64,000 nt of DNA from Neonectria sp. B-13 (GCA_002682825.1 NOKP01000001.1:3537296-3601295); one strand, 5' to 3'. Counted from the first letter of the stretch, positions 22,912 through 35,083 are shown. A program made the numbers and translations. The notes: generated from the sequence alone by a model not told the origin.

Positions 22912-25839
22912 TCAGAACCCTCTCCCGCGACGCTTAATTACCGGCTTCTTCACGGCGCCCTGCGTGACAAACTTCTTCCCGTCTCCGCCGACCTTGGGCT
23001 TCTTCTGGGACCGCTCCACCTCGGCCTGCTTGCGGTCCTCTTCCTTACGCTTATCCTCGGCCATCTTAGCCTCGATCTCCATCTTGCGGTTGAACTCGGT
23101 CTCGGTGATGCGCTTCTCCCGCACCGAGTACCCCTTCTCCTTGATGGAGTAGAAGACGCCGCCGAGGTCGGCCAGCCAGTGCGGGTCCACGGCCGTGACC
23201 GTCGAGACGAAGACCTTGGACGTGAGGATCAGCTCGTGGTACACGACGTAGTCCGGCGGGTGGCCAGCGTAGAGGGCACTGGTCGGGTGCAGCTGCACGC
23301 CGAGGTTGGTGCGGAGGTTGATGTACTCTCCGGAGCCCTTGTACTTGGCGGCCTGGTGGTAGTAGCCGGAGCAAATGCACTTGCGGATGATGTCCCAGTC
23401 CATGCCGCAGCTCGACAGCGTCATTTTCTGCATCCGGACAATGTCCAGGAGCTGCTCTCGGATTTCTTTGGCTCGCCTCAAAGACTTGGGGTGGAGGAAG
23501 TGCTTGATGCACCATCCGTCCGAGTGACCGTTGGCCTTCCAAGCCGAGTACACCTGGAGATAGGTCAAGTGGTCCGACTCATGCACCCAGAACTTCTCAC
23601 GCTGCGCATCGGCTTCATCTTGTCGCTCCTTAGGTCGGTAGAACACGTTGGGCACTGAAAGCATCGAGACGATGGTGATCATCTCCTCGCTGCACCCGTA
23701 CTCTTCAGCCGTGATGAGGAGTTTGGCCAAGGACGGATCCATCGGAAAGGCGCTCATCTTGCGACCCACGTCTGTCAGCTCACCGAGGTTGTCCAACGCC
23801 CCAAGCGCCCAGAGGTCGAACATGGAGGTTGTGATTGTGTCCTGCGGAGGAGGATCCATGAAGTCAAAGTCCAACAGATCCTTGACGCCCAACGACTTAA
23901 GCATGAGGACGGTGTTCGAGAGATTGGTGCGCTGAATTTCGGGGATTGTCTGCATGTACAGCTCCTCCTTAAAGGCCTTGTCTGTGAAAAGCCGGAATGC
24001 TTTACCAGGTCCAGTTCGACCGGCACGTCCCGAACGCTGCGAGGCGTTTGCCTGCGAGATTGGCGTAATCTGAAGCGTGTCCATGCCCATCTTGGGGTTG
24101 TAGACCTTCATCTTGGAATAACCCGCATCCACGACATACTTGATACCATCGACTGTCAAACTGGTTTCGGCAATGTTGGTGGCAACAATGCATTTGCGGA
24201 CGCCGGGCGCAGCTTTGTCAAAGATCTTGGCCTGAAGATCCGCGGGCATCTGACTATAGATTGGTAGGATGCTCAGCTTCGGCGGATCGTTGAGGGCATC
24301 GAGTCGTTTTTGTACAAGTTCACAGGTGATTTCAATATCCTCTTGACCAGTCATGAAGACCAGGATATCACCAGCATCCATGGAAACATGGATAGCCAAG
24401 ATTTGCTGGACGGCCTGGTCGACATAATCCTCCACCGGTGATCGGTGGAACATGACATCGACAGGGAACGTCCTTCCAGGGATGATGAACTCAGGCGCAC
24501 CTCCGAAGAAGTCAGAGAACCTCTTCGAGTTCATGGTCGCAGACGTGACAATGAGCTTTAGGTCCCGGCGTCTCTGCAGGATCTTTTTGAACAGACCCAT
24601 CAGAATATCGGTGTTCAAGGCACGCTCGTGCGCCTCGTCCATGATAATGCATGAGTACTTGTCCAGGTCCGGCTCATTGAGCGACTCCCGGAGGAGGACA
24701 CCATCGGTCATGTATTTGATAACCGTCTCTTTGCTGGTGCAATCCTCGAAACGGATTGCATAACCAACTGTGCTCCCCAGCTTCACATCCATCTCTTCAG
24801 CCACTCGCTTTGCGACACTCATCGCAGCCACTCGTCGTGGTTGGGTACAGCCAATCATGCCAGTGTTTCCATAACCGTCCTCGTGAAGGAACTGCGTCAG
24901 CTGTGTCGTTTTTCCGGAGCCTGTTTCACCAACGCAAATGACAACCTGGTTCTCTCTGATGATCCGGAGGAGTTCTTCGCGCACTGCAAAGGCGGGGAGG
25001 TACTCCCGCTGCTCCCGCAGGGTCTTGTTCTGGCTGAAGTTGCTGGCTCCGTCGCTTTTCTTCATGTGTTCGCTGAACTTGTTGCCTTTGCGTTCGACCT
25101 TCTCCATGTCATCCTCGGCCGGAACGGGCAGCGCGCTGTCTCCGTCTTCTTCCTTGGCACCCATGATGTTTCCCAGCGCAGTTCCAGCTATGCTCGTGGC
25201 TGCTTGGGCTTGTCTCTGTCGCTCTCGTTGCTGGCGCGCTTCCTTAACCACCTTACTACCCTTCCTGCTAAAGACAGCCATGTCGCTCTGGTAGTCTCTC
25301 ACAGCCGGGACAGGCTCCAGCTGCTTTGTGAAGATGGTTCGTCCGTCGAGGAATGGGGGTCGCAGGTCATGGACCAGGAGATGGACTCGAGTCGCTTCGT
25401 CGTCGTCAAAATCAGTCGCCATGTCTCGCCGCTGCGCAACGCCAGACACCAGCATCCGGTTCGTCTCCCAAGCATCGTTTTCTCGTTGCCGCTGCTCCCT
25501 TCGGGCGTCGTATCGGCTCGTCATCTTCTCGGCGCGCGCCGATTCCTGTTGTTGACTCTCCCAGGCCGACATCTGGTACGAAGCGAATGGGTTGTGCGAA
25601 TCGTCTCCGAAGGTGTGCCCGCCGAACTCATCTCCTCCATACCAATCTCGATCGAGCGCCCTGTCGTCCTCGTCTGTCGGCGCGGGTCCTTCAGGGTTTC
25701 GGGGAGGTGTAGGCGCGTAGTGCGACTGCGCGCGCGGAGTCGAGCCACGCGATCCATTTTGAAACCTGGGTTGTGGGCGCACAGATTCTAATCGCCTCCT
25801 TTTGGGATTATTCCCTTCATACTCTCGCTCTTCACCCAT
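22912..25839 (-). CDS. PRP16: Pre-mRNA-splicing ATP-dependent RNA helicase PRP16 (DHX38)
   Basis: Intronless 975-aa DEAH-box helicase. PRP16 hydrolyses ATP to remodel the spliceosome after the first transesterification. The N-terminal 290 residues are charged and disordered with RRRLE and Arg/Glu-rich stretches, and include the [12 protein letters not shown] segment typical of PRP16. Helicase motifs: [10 protein letters not shown] (about residue 303), [12 protein letters not shown] (about 401), SAT, TGQEDIE, and [12 protein letters not shown] (motif VI). The helicase-associated HA2 and OB-fold region follows ([17 protein letters not shown]-like, [17 protein letters not shown]). The C-terminal tail is Lys-rich ([12 protein letters not shown]). 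The start is the only reasonable ATG; the [16 protein letters not shown] opening is basic. Its start lies 218 bases from PWP1, on the opposite strand. Confidence 0.96.
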   Translation of the reverse strand: MGEEREYEGNNPKRRRLESVRPQPRFQNGSRGSTPRAQSHYAPTPPRNPEGPAPTDEDDRALDRDWYGGDEFGGHTFGDDSHNPFASYQMSAWESQQQESARAEKMTSRYDARREQRQRENDAWETNRMLVSGVAQRRDMATDFDDDEATRVHLLVHDLRPPFLDGRTIFTKQLEPVPAVRDYQSDMAVFSRKGSKVVKEARQQRERQRQAQAATSIAGTALGNIMGAKEEDGDSALPVPAEDDMEKVERKGNKFSEHMKKSDGASNFSQNKTLREQREYLPAFAVREELLRIIRENQVVICVGETGSGKTTQLTQFLHEDGYGNTGMIGCTQPRRVAAMSVAKRVAEEMDVKLGSTVGYAIRFEDCTSKETVIKYMTDGVLLRESLNEPDLDKYSCIIMDEAHERALNTDILMGLFKKILQRRRDLKLIVTSATMNSKRFSDFFGGAPEFIIPGRTFPVDVMFHRSPVEDYVDQAVQQILAIHVSMDAGDILVFMTGQEDIEITCELVQKRLDALNDPPKLSILPIYSQMPADLQAKIFDKAAPGVRKCIVATNIAETSLTVDGIKYVVDAGYSKMKVYNPKMGMDTLQITPISQANASQRSGRAGRTGPGKAFRLFTDKAFKEELYMQTIPEIQRTNLSNTVLMLKSLGVKDLLDFDFMDPPPQDTITTSMFDLWALGALDNLGELTDVGRKMSAFPMDPSLAKLLITAEEYGCSEEMITIVSMLSVPNVFYRPKERQDEADAQREKFWVHESDHLTYLQVYSAWKANGHSDGWCIKHFLHPKSLRRAKEIREQLLDIVRMQKMTLSSCGMDWDIIRKCICSGYYHQAAKYKGSGEYINLRTNLGVQLHPTSALYAGHPPDYVVYHELILTSKVFVSTVTAVDPHWLADLGGVFYSIKEKGYSVREKRITETEFNRKMEIEAKMAEDKRKEEDRKQAEVERSQKKPKVGGDGKKFVTQGAVKKPVIKRRGRGF

Positions 25840-26057
25840 ATTTCACAGGTCGACAGTTTTGAATATGGTGTTGTCGAACCGAACGAGTGTCTGAGCAACA
25901 GAGTCAAGGATGATGTTAGGGAAATCAAGCCACGAGGTTTATCCGATGGAGTCCTTATCGATAACCCCCACTTCAAAATTTTGGTCGAAATTTATCTGGC
26001 GCCCACCAAGCGGCGCAAGGTTGTCTACCAGCAAGATACCCATATTCGACATTCACA
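25840..26057. promoter_or_regulatory. Shared bidirectional promoter of PRP16 and PWP1
   Basis: Only 218 bases separate two start codons in head-to-head orientation. A perfect 10-base palindrome, TTATCGATAA, sits at 25955-25964, roughly central. No clear TATA box. Co-regulation is an inference from spacing. Confidence 0.55.
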
Positions 26058-27716
26058 ATGTCGATGATCACAGCCGCGCAATGGGTCCCTCGGGGATTCG
26101 CTGCGCCTTTTCCTCAAAAGTACACTCTAGACGAGGCTGAGTTCGAGAGGATAGCGGGACTTGCTAAGCTCCAACTCAACGACGCCGAGGAAGATCTCAA
26201 GGAAGCCCAGGAAGACGGTGCCAAGGACAGCAATGGAGAGCAGGAGGATGACGAGATGAAGGTTGACAGTGCGAAGCCTGCTAAGAAAACCAAGTATGTG
26301 TGCATCTCGTTCAATAACACTCGCAATTACTAACCCAGCGCAACCAGGGTTCCCATTGACGATGACGACTTGAAAGAGTACGACCTGGACCACTACGACG
26401 ACGACGAAGTTGCGCCCGGCAAAGGCGAGGGAATGGCCATGTTCGGAAACGTCAAGTCACTGACCTACTACGAGTCAAACAAGGAGGATCCTTATATTAC
26501 ATTCAACGCCGACCGCGACGACGAGGACGAGGATCGAGAGGACCTCCAGGTCTTGGCCACAGACAACCTGATCCTGTCTGCCAAGGTAGAAGACGAGATG
26601 GCGCACCTCGAGGTGTACGTTTACGAGGATGAGGCAGACAACCTCTATGTGCACCACGACATCATGCTACCCGCGATCCCTCTCTGCGTCGAGTGGCTCG
26701 ACCTGCCCGTCAACAAGGCCGGTGTGGACAAGGATGCTACGGGCAACTTCGTGGCCATCGGCACGATGGACCCCGATATTGAGATCTGGGATCTGGATAC
26801 CATCGACTGCATGTACCCGAACGCCATCCTGGGCCAGGGCGGCAATGCGGAGGACAAACCCAAGAAGAAGAAGAAGAAGGCCAAGAAGGCCAACGACGAG
26901 TACCACGTGGATGCGGTTCTTTCGCTGGCGGCGAACCGAAAGCACCGCAACCTGCTGGCCTCTGCGTCAGCCGACAAGACTGTCAAGCTGTGGGATCTGT
27001 ACACGACCAAGTGCGCCAAGTCGTACACCTACCACACCGACAAGGTGTGCTCCCTGGCGTGGCATGCAGCTGAGTCAACGGTGTTGCTGAGCGGGAGTTA
27101 CGACCGAACTATTGTGGCGGCCGACATGCGAGCGCCGGACGCAAAGCCATCCCGATGGGGGGTGGAGAGCGATGTCGAGAATGTGCGATGGGATCCCCAT
27201 GACCAGAACTACTTCTTCGTCTCGACGGAGAACGGCATCATTCACTATCACGACATCCGAAATGCGCCATCGGATCCCACGGCGACCAAGTCGGTCTGGA
27301 CTCTGCAGGCGCACGACGAGTCCATCTCCGCGTTTGACATCAACACGGTGGTTCCCGGCTTCATGGCCACGGGATCGACGGACAAGACGGTGAAGCTCTG
27401 GAACATCCAGGCGACGGGACCATCTGTGGTTGTCTCACGCAACCTCGATGTCGGCAAGGTCTTCTCGACGACGTTTGCACCCGATCCGGAGGTAGCCTTC
27501 CGACTGGCGGTGGCAGGTAGCAAGGGAACCATGCATGTGTGGGATACTAGCACCAACGCTTCAGTCCGAAAGGCCTTTGCGCAAAGGGTCCCCGACCACA
27601 GCGGGAAGGATGAGGACCGGCTAGTCGGTGTGGAGAACGACGACAGCAGCGACAGCGAGGATGAGGGCGGCGATGAGGGAGAGAAGGAGGACGATGATTC
27701 GATGGATGAGGACTAG
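26058..27716 (+). CDS. PWP1: Periodic tryptophan protein 1, WD-repeat ribosome-biogenesis factor
   Basis: Predicted 534 aa in two exons (26058-26293 and 26348-27716). The N-terminus MSMITAAQWVPRGFAAPFPQKY is characteristic of PWP1, which works in 60S subunit and rRNA processing in the nucleolus. It is followed by acidic tracts and the conserved LKEYDLDHYDDD. WD repeats recur from about residue 180 with GH/WD-like signatures: AIGTMDPDIEIWDLD, ASADKTVKLWDLYTTK, SGSYDRTI, ATGSTDKTVKLWNI. A Lys-rich insert (KKKKKKAKKA) lies between the first repeats, and the tail is highly acidic (DSSDSEDEGGDEGEKEDDD), common in nucleolar factors. The single intron near the 5' end is clean (AA|GTATGT..CCAG|G). 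Confidence 0.95.
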
Positions 27717-30700
27717 GAGATAGTGACCCAGGACATTGCCGAGGTATCGGCTTCACAAACATGGGAATCCCTTTTTGGACGGCAGGCGAAAGGCGAAGGC
27801 GAAGGCGCAGGTGCAGGTCTCAGTCAGATTCGGTGACACTGGACCACTGGTGCAGCGGCAGCAGTCGAGCGAGTGAGTGGTGAATCCAAACAAATGGCGA
27901 TTTTAGCTCAATGAGTCGGCTCTGGTGTAAACAGTTTGGATGCCAGGGTGCCGGCGCGCACGCACGGGTGTTTGCGAAACTTGGGGCGAGCTGAGTTGAG
28001 CTGAGCTAAGCTGAACTAGAGAGAGGAGAGGAGAAGCACAACTCCGGTCGAAAAGTTGAACATTAGATACATACTGCTTCGTACAGTGCATAGTAGTAGC
28101 GAGGTAGATACATAAATCTATTCGTAGCTGAGGCTAAATCAAAAGCAAGATCCTAAAACACGATGGGCAGTTTTGGGTGACTGGGGCCCCGGGGTGGGCT
28201 TGGACGTGCTGAGCGCATTGAGCTTCCCCCTGTTGCGTCCGATTGATGGAAGCTGAGTTAAAGCGTCCCCGCCTGATGAGGAGGCAACAAGGAGGGAGAA
28301 GGGGAGGGAGAGGGAGCCTTGACTCCCTCTGAGTGAGTTGCTGACTGCCGAAGACGGAGTGCTGTGCTTCGTGCAGCAAGTAGTTGACTCAGTTGTTGGC
28401 ATACACGGAGATTGGCCCCTATGTCGACGCACACGCACATGCACAGGACAAAAGCAATGGCTGCGGTGGCTCAGTCAGTACTCGCGCACATGTACACCCC
28501 CCGTGATGACCTTTGCGCGTCTAACGTCTAGTCGAGTCTAGTCAGCGGGATCAGCTCAGCGAGAAACGCCGATCCCAAGCCCTGGCACCAGCAGAATCGC
28601 ATGGTGGTGCCAGGGTGGGTGGTGCATATCGTGCTATGTATGGGCGTCGGCGGTGCTGGATGCTGCTGGGCTGTGGGGGGGGTTGTGCACCTCGTCAATC
28701 GACAACCAGAATGCACACGACTCATGAACAGCCGCAGATGCTTTGTCCGCGATCCCCCCTGTGCGATGTCGACGCTGTGGGTGTCGAAGCCAGGCATGAA
28801 GGAACGAAGGGTTTTGAATTGGACGCCTTCATCATGCGTTTCCCTGCGCCGGCGCGTCAAAAAAAGGCGTAAAGTGATGGATGATCCTCCCATCCATCTC
28901 TGGGAGGGCGGCTTCTAACAGGACCCGCTTGCGCAGGCACGCGGGACAGGGGCAGTCGAGGGACCGCCACGGCCGACACCAGGGCCTGAAACAGAACGAC
29001 GGTAGAGGCGTTGACACAGGGGTCCAATCAGCGTGGGCGGGCAGCTTCTCGACGGGCTCCGTGGAGTGCCGTCCCTGAGTGCATCATGGAGTGCAGGCAA
29101 ACTTTGGCCTCCCGGTGCGGCCTGGGTGAGGGAGCTGAGCTGGGAGGCCCCCTGGGGCTTTCAAGGCTCTGAAGGCGCCTCTCTCATCTTTCTCCGACAC
29201 GGCCATGTCAAGTTCGTCTGTACCAAAGGAATCTCAAGGGATCCCGGAGGGACAGGGTGGCAGTGTGGACGGGCGATCCCCCCATTCCCCCAGCGACCTT
29301 AGAAGGGGATGATATTGCATTGAGCCTTGAAGGGCACGCAACGGTTCATCCCATCCCATCCCATCAACAGCCAACCGCCCAATTTGCCCGGCCCACGGCA
29401 TGGCATGGCTTTCCGCGAACCTGCAAGTCTCTTATTCGCGAGTCTGAGACCTGTCAGGCGGTCACTGTCACACACTGGCTCACTGTCACGCCAGTCAGTG
29501 TGCAGCGAGCCGGGAACGACAGACGCACGACGCAGGTACAGTGTGCTGGACGAGCGACAACTCATCACCGCTGGAACCGCAAAGCCATGGGGCGGACCAG
29601 CCAGTCCGTGGACGCTTGCCAACGGAACACTAGATAACGCGCGAAGTGTGGTGAGTGGGCTGGTTGGTGCCTTGGTGGCATCCATTAAAGTGTGTGCATG
29701 TGTTTGTGTGTGTGATGCGATTTCTAGACAGACTTTTCATCGCTTGTCTTTTTTTTCCCCTTGTCTTGCCCTTGTCCTGCTCGGAGAAACCACTCACGAC
29801 TGGCTCGATTCGCGGTAGCGCGCGGGTCGGCCACTTTGGCCACTGGTCGGGTGGTGACCGGAGAAGAGGATGGTGCGTTAGCGGTGGGTTTAGTGGTGGG
29901 TTGGTGGTGGTGGGTGGCCGTTAGCATCATCGTTGGCGACGCATGGTGACGGTGGCCCTGGGCGAAGAGGCTTTTGGGCCCAACTCTCTTGCCGAGGGAA
30001 CGTGCGATTTGAGGCTTGACGAAGTGCCTCAACTGGCAGAGAATTGCCCCATCGCCGACGACGCAGAAGTAAAGAGCGCGAAAAAAGGACGCGATGCGGC
30101 AGTGCCACGGTGGTCCGCATCATGTACGGTGGCCGTCCTATGTAGGTTGGCGGTGCCCAAGGGCCAAAGAGCACGGCGCATAGCCGACGGCGGGTTCGGG
30201 GTTAGGTCAACCGGGCCGTGTGTTCTGAACTACCTTCAAGGCGCGCACCGACTAACACGCTGTCGAACTGTAATCGCCTGAAAGAAATAACTCAACCGTG
30301 TGAGGCGATTGCAAATGTCTGATCCTGACGGTGGCTTTGATAACACGGGCTCCGGATGTGTCTAAGTCGCCTCCACTGCCTTTTGTTTGTTGGGGACATC
30401 CAACGCTACGGTGCCGGCGAGGACTTCTCGTTGGCGCCGATGACCTCTTGAACTTTGCGTCGCCGAACGTGGAGGAACAGAGAAAGCAGACAACCGGACA
30501 AACAGATGCAACTGAGCGGGCCAACCGCTGGCCACTGAGGTGGAAAGCGGACTCAATCGACAGGGGAACTCGCCGCGTCATTGGCTGTGCCCGCACTAGC
30601 TGCCGCTCCACCAAGCGACCCATGCTGGCGCGGAGCCGGGGTGGGCTTCTCTTTGGGGCGATAGCCAGGGGAGAATCGCGCTAGCGGACCCTAGAAAAAC

Positions 30701-31778
30701 CCTAGCACCCCGGCGGAAACAGAGCAAACCCGACCAACCAGAGGCGCCAGGAAATGACCAGGGCGCCCCCGGGAAACCAGTCCAGGGGGGTTCTCTCTCC
30801 TCTCTTGTCTTCCGTGTCTCTCTCACCAGACTCCCAGAATCTCAGTCGGTGTCTGTGCGTGCTGGACTTGCCTGATCGGTTAGCGTCCCCTCTCCCCAAT
30901 CCGTTCTCAATATCTTGTTTCGTCTCCCCTCCCCGTCTCCACGCGTTGATCCCGTAGTCTTGCCTCTCTTTTTTCCCCCATACCCAAACGCCTCTCCTTG
31001 ACATCGACAACGTCCGTCTAAAGGCAGCGTCTTCACTTCTTCTTTTCTTCTTCTTTTTTCTTCCGCTCGCGCCAGCCGCTCAGCCTCACAACCGTCACTC
31101 CCTTCAAACCGTGATCTGCTCTCCTGCGCGCTCGTCTCTTTGTCTCTTGACTCTTCCCCACGCCCGCACCCACAGAGTGCCCTTTGTCGGTACATCCCCA
31201 TCGCAGGATCGATCGAACATTCGCAACTACCGACCGAGCACGCCCAATCGACGTTGACCGTTCCTTGTCCATCAAGACTAAATACAACAAATCACTCGCT
31301 CTGAGAAGCTCGTGAACCACATTCCCTGCTCGACTCTTACTTACAGCACACACACACTCACACGCACGCACAACGCACACAGCAACTCCATTTGGAAACT
31401 CACACAAGCAAGGACTGGACTCCTTTCTTCGTACCACACATCCACAAAACACCCTCTCAAAGACTACCGTCACCTGCCCGACCATCCGAACTTGGAACGC
31501 ACCTAGCCTCGATCGAAACCGTCAAACTCGCCTTGGCCTGAAGCAGCCAGCCTTTGAGTTAGTCGAAACTATCGCTAGACGATCTTCACCCGCACCACCT
31601 CATCGGCGGCATCTTACTTTCCTCCACATTCTTGGATCTCGCTCGCCGCTTTCAGACCCACTCACCTTGGATTTGAATGTAAACCCGCCTTGCCTCACTA
31701 CCGGCCATTTCACAGTTGCTCCCGTTGCACCTATTCAACTCCCGCAAACGGTCCTCCAACCAATTCACAGCCTGCACC
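27717..31778. other. 4.1-kb region without a supported gene
   Basis: Between PWP1 and the serine-rich gene at 31779. Several open frames of about 100-160 codons exist on both strands, but none shows a domain, biased codon use or splice-linked continuation that I could support. The last 800 bases are CA- and CT-rich and contain short upstream ATGs (e.g. at 31312 and 31716), consistent with a long 5' leader of the downstream gene. The rest could hold distal regulatory DNA or non-coding transcripts (inference). Confidence 0.5.
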
Positions 31779-32663
31779 ATGTCGCTCTCACGCGCATTCA
31801 CTACCCGCAAGGCCCGCCTGGGCAATGACATGGGAGACTTCTCCAAGTCACCCCAGCGCAGCAACTCGTCGCGCGGCCAGAACGCCCAGATGATGCGGCA
31901 CAAGATCTCGGGCCCCATCCAGCTCGTCCACACCACCAACATGCTCTCCTACAACGCCCCCGACCTCCCCCAGCCCGCCCTGCGCAACAAGGCCTCGATC
32001 CGATCAACAGACTCCTCTGAGTCCATCTCTGAGGCTCCTTCCACCGCAGAGTCCAGCCCGCCAACCAGCCCCGACGTCTCCCCCGTCCGCGACTGCCTCG
32101 GTCCCCAGCCCAACCATCTGTCCACATACTTCATGGTTCCCGACAAGGCTCTGAGCTTGGCCAAGCAGGCTGATGCTCCCGCCATCCCCAGGAGGTCGCC
32201 TTCCCACACCAAGCAGAACTCGTACGAGGCCATGTCCCGCCATCGATCCGTCTCGCGCATGTCCAAGGACTCGGACCACTCCGTGTCAACCAAGGCCAGC
32301 TTCAGCTTCTCGCGAACCTCGTCCACGTCAACCCGTGCTTCATCAGCTTCCTCCGTGTCCAATGGTCAAGCCCAGAAACCCGCCGCTCCCCCGGTTCCCT
32401 CGCCCGCCCCACGCCAATTCCAGCAGCGAGCAATCAAGGAGTCTCACCCCTTCGGCCACGAGCTAGCCCAAGTCACCGAGCTGGCCGAGGAGTATTCAGG
32501 CCGAACCCACACCAAGGTCGACGAGGAAGACCACATGTACATGAAGGCCAACGGCCTCGTCAATTTCTCCGCCGACGACTACATGAGCGACGTCCAGAAC
32601 CTCCTCACCAGTTTCTTCCCCGAAATGAGCCACGCCAAACCTGCCGCTCCCCTATGGATCTAA
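31779..32663 (+). CDS. Conserved serine-rich fungal protein, unknown function
   Basis: Single-exon gene, 294 aa, starting MSLSRAFTTRKARLGND; an in-frame ATG at 31716 would add a poor leader and looks like upstream leader sequence. It is disordered and rich in Ser/Pro/Ala, with phosphorylation-type stretches (residues 80-125 and 165-210). A better conserved-looking C-terminal part, from about residue 225, reads FQQRAIKESHPFGHELAQVTELAEEYSG and ends with DDYMSDVQNLLTSFF. The MRHKISGPIQLVHTTNMLSYN segment near residue 40 is also ordered-looking. I recognise the style from other Pezizomycotina but no function. The 5' leader seems very long, often seen for regulated fungal genes. Confidence 0.85.
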   Translation: MSLSRAFTTRKARLGNDMGDFSKSPQRSNSSRGQNAQMMRHKISGPIQLVHTTNMLSYNAPDLPQPALRNKASIRSTDSSESISEAPSTAESSPPTSPDVSPVRDCLGPQPNHLSTYFMVPDKALSLAKQADAPAIPRRSPSHTKQNSYEAMSRHRSVSRMSKDSDHSVSTKASFSFSRTSSTSTRASSASSVSNGQAQKPAAPPVPSPAPRQFQQRAIKESHPFGHELAQVTELAEEYSGRTHTKVDEEDHMYMKANGLVNFSADDYMSDVQNLLTSFFPEMSHAKPAAPLWI

Positions 32664-33958
32664 GTCCCCCGCACCCGGACCGGCATGCCGGTCCCGCATT
32701 CATTCAGCTGTACATATTTTATACACATCTTACGACCTACGGGAGGATGGCTGGCGTATACAAAAGTGAGAGGAAGACGGAGCGGACATCGTGCCGGGAC
32801 TCACTCTCTGTCTACGGCGATACGGGTTATTTACTTTCTTTGTCATGTTTTTGGGGGAAGGGCTGAAACGATGGAATACCAGTGAATTGAGACCGATGGC
32901 TGGCCATGTGGCCAGGACACACGGCAAGGGGCGTTCGAGATAGGATGGGATACCTATGTATTTTTCATGATGTGTATCTTATGATGTGGATATTCACCCA
33001 CGCCTGAAACGGCACCATATTTCTTTTTCTTTTCAACAGCCTCGCTCCTTGTCTCTTACTCTCTCGTGACTCGCGCGTACCATGTATGTATGAACCTGAT
33101 GAAATCACCCAAGCAACTAACAGCAGCCTGCGATTCACTTTTCCACGATGCAGTTCTGAAACCTCTCAAATCAATCCATCCATGCAGACGCACCACCTAC
33201 ATGCTGTCATCTCCCTTCCCTGTGTGGGACAACGCCCTGGCAAATGCCCAAGGGTGAGTACAGACCCGCCCGCTGCTGCCGCAGGCCATCTATTCCAAAC
33301 CGGTACTCGATGGATTTATCGTCTCGACGCATTGGGGACCCTCATGTGACGACGAAGGTGATCCCTGACTCGATACAAATTTTGTGTGATTTTCTGCTTC
33401 CTCTGATGAGAGTTGGGTCTCGGAGTCTATTAGCATGGCATACTGTTCACGGGTTGGGGCCTAAATGGGATAAGATGGGATACACGGCTTTTAGGGCGTC
33501 GTGCGTGACGTGCGTGGCGTCTGGGACAAGTCATGCCGGCATTTCTCAGACCGTCCGTGGAATTAAGCCGCTCGAGTCTCATTCTGGGCCAGGTATGCGG
33601 CCTGTCGGCTGCTGCAAACGGGGTGGATGTCTAATGGTTCATGGTTTGGTCTTGAGTGAAGGGGCTATATAGGGTAGTTGGCTGACCAAGTTGTAAGACG
33701 AATTCTACAGTGTGACAATGTCCAGTAAACCCCGTGAGAGCGTCACTTTACTACATGTTATAGCATGTGTTCATTTGTAAATCAAATTCCAACTCTGGCT
33801 TCGCTGTCGGCCTCTGATATGCGCTGTCGAGAGAGCCGGCTTATTAGTGAAAGTAAGTCTATGGCCACCACGTCGCCACTCTCCACCATTCATCTCACCC
33901 GCCGCCTCAGATCTGCCTCAACACAAAGCCTTCCGCAAAGCTTACACCTACGCCCGCG
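32664..33958. other. Intergenic, 3' flank and terpene synthase promoter
   Basis: About 1.3 kb with no supported gene. A CTATATAGG stretch lies at about 33665, some 290 bases before the terpene synthase start, too far for a sure TATA assignment. Confidence 0.55.
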
Positions 33959-35083
33959 ATGAAACCGGCCCGTCTCGACCAAGACGCCATAGTGGCCGCC
34001 CTTAAGGGCCGAACTCTCAGGGTTCCAGATCTCACACGCTTCTTCCGCGCCTGGCCGGCCGCGCACATCCACCCTCACCACGCGGCCGTCGTGCCCCTCG
34101 TCGACGCTACCATCGACCGCCTGGCCGCGGCGCATCCCTCCCTCGCGCGGCGCAAGCGCGACGACATCGCGAGCCTCGCTGCGCTGTGGTTCCCGCAGGC
34201 TGATGATGCGGCCCTCGAAGTCCTGGCGCTGTACGCCGTGTGGCTGGTGTGCTGGGACGATGCCGTGGACGCCGGCGAGGGCGACTTGGCCGCCGATTTT
34301 GAGGGTGCGGAGCGGTGGCGGCACCGCACGCTGGAGATGGTTCGCAGGGCGCTGCGGATCGGCAGCACGGACGCGGAGCAGGACGCCGATGCTATTAACG
34401 CGGTCTTTTGGGACTTTGGAGCGCGCTTCGGACAGACGGCCTCCCAGCAGCAGCGCCGCCGGCTGTACGAGGAGGTCAGCTTCTTCGTCGCCAGCTGCGC
34501 CGTCGAGCAACGGCTGCGGCTGGAGCGGCGCATCCCCGACTACGACTCATACATGTGCTTCCGCTTGGGCACCATCGGCGGCGCAACGCTCTGCAGCCTG
34601 GTCGAGCACGCGACCGGCGAGCCGCTCCCAGACGCCATCGCGGCGACGCCACCGGTCCGCGTGCTATGGACGCAGGTGTGCATCCTGCTCACCGTGATCA
34701 ACGACCTGCTGTCGCTGAAGAAGGAGCTAGGGACCGACTGCGTCATCAACGCCGTGGCCGCGCTGCTGGCGCCGGAGCGGGATCTGGACGCGGTGGTGGG
34801 CGAGCTGGAGCGCAGGCTTCGGCAGGCGGTGGGCGAGTTTGATGGTGCGGCGGAGGAGCTGCTTGCGCGAGTGGAGGGGGATGGGGAGCAGAGCGGCGTG
34901 GTGATGAGGTACATAGATGGATGCAGGGCCATCGTTACGGGGACGCTCGAGTTTACGTGGGTGAAGACCTTTCCATGGATGAGGTGTTGGTGTGATGTGC
35001 TGACAGTGACTAGGTTGCGATCCCCCAGATACAACATTGCGAAGCTCCTCCGAGAAGACGGGTCGTTGGAGATTGTCCTCTGA
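33959..35083 (+). CDS. Class I terpene synthase (sesquiterpene-cyclase-like)
   Basis: Ionises a prenyl diphosphate, probably farnesyl diphosphate, and cyclises it; the product cannot be read from sequence. The all-helical class I fold is recognisable by the Asp-rich motif D100-D101-A-V-D104 (context VCWDDAVDAGE) and the NSE triad NDLLSLKKE (Asn248, Ser252, Glu256). RLGTIGG near 202 is the usual region of the pyrophosphate-sensing Arg. Read straight through it is 374 aa. A 57-nt in-frame intron at 34957-35013 (GTGGGT donor, GCTGAC branch, CTAG acceptor) is likely: its removal gives 355 aa and the C-terminal FTLRSPRY, matching the family's W-S-x-RY region. It is convergent with the CE4 gene. 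No P450, transferase or transporter gene lies beside it, so it is not in an evident cluster. Confidence 0.92.
   Translation: MKPARLDQDAIVAALKGRTLRVPDLTRFFRAWPAAHIHPHHAAVVPLVDATIDRLAAAHPSLARRKRDDIASLAALWFPQADDAALEVLALYAVWLVCWDDAVDAGEGDLAADFEGAERWRHRTLEMVRRALRIGSTDAEQDADAINAVFWDFGARFGQTASQQQRRRLYEEVSFFVASCAVEQRLRLERRIPDYDSYMCFRLGTIGGATLCSLVEHATGEPLPDAIAATPPVRVLWTQVCILLTVINDLLSLKKELGTDCVINAVAALLAPERDLDAVVGELERRLRQAVGEFDGAAEELLARVEGDGEQSGVVMRYIDGCRAIVTGTLEFTWVKTFPWMRCWCDVLTVTRLRSPRYNIAKLLREDGSLEIVL

Noticed and set aside
24841..25791. 316-codon plus frame
   Set aside because: Antisense of PRP16 exon sequence.
30331..30684. 117-codon frame in the empty region, and similar ones at 28601-29818
   Set aside because: No domain, no conservation evidence, and comparable frames occur on the other strand.
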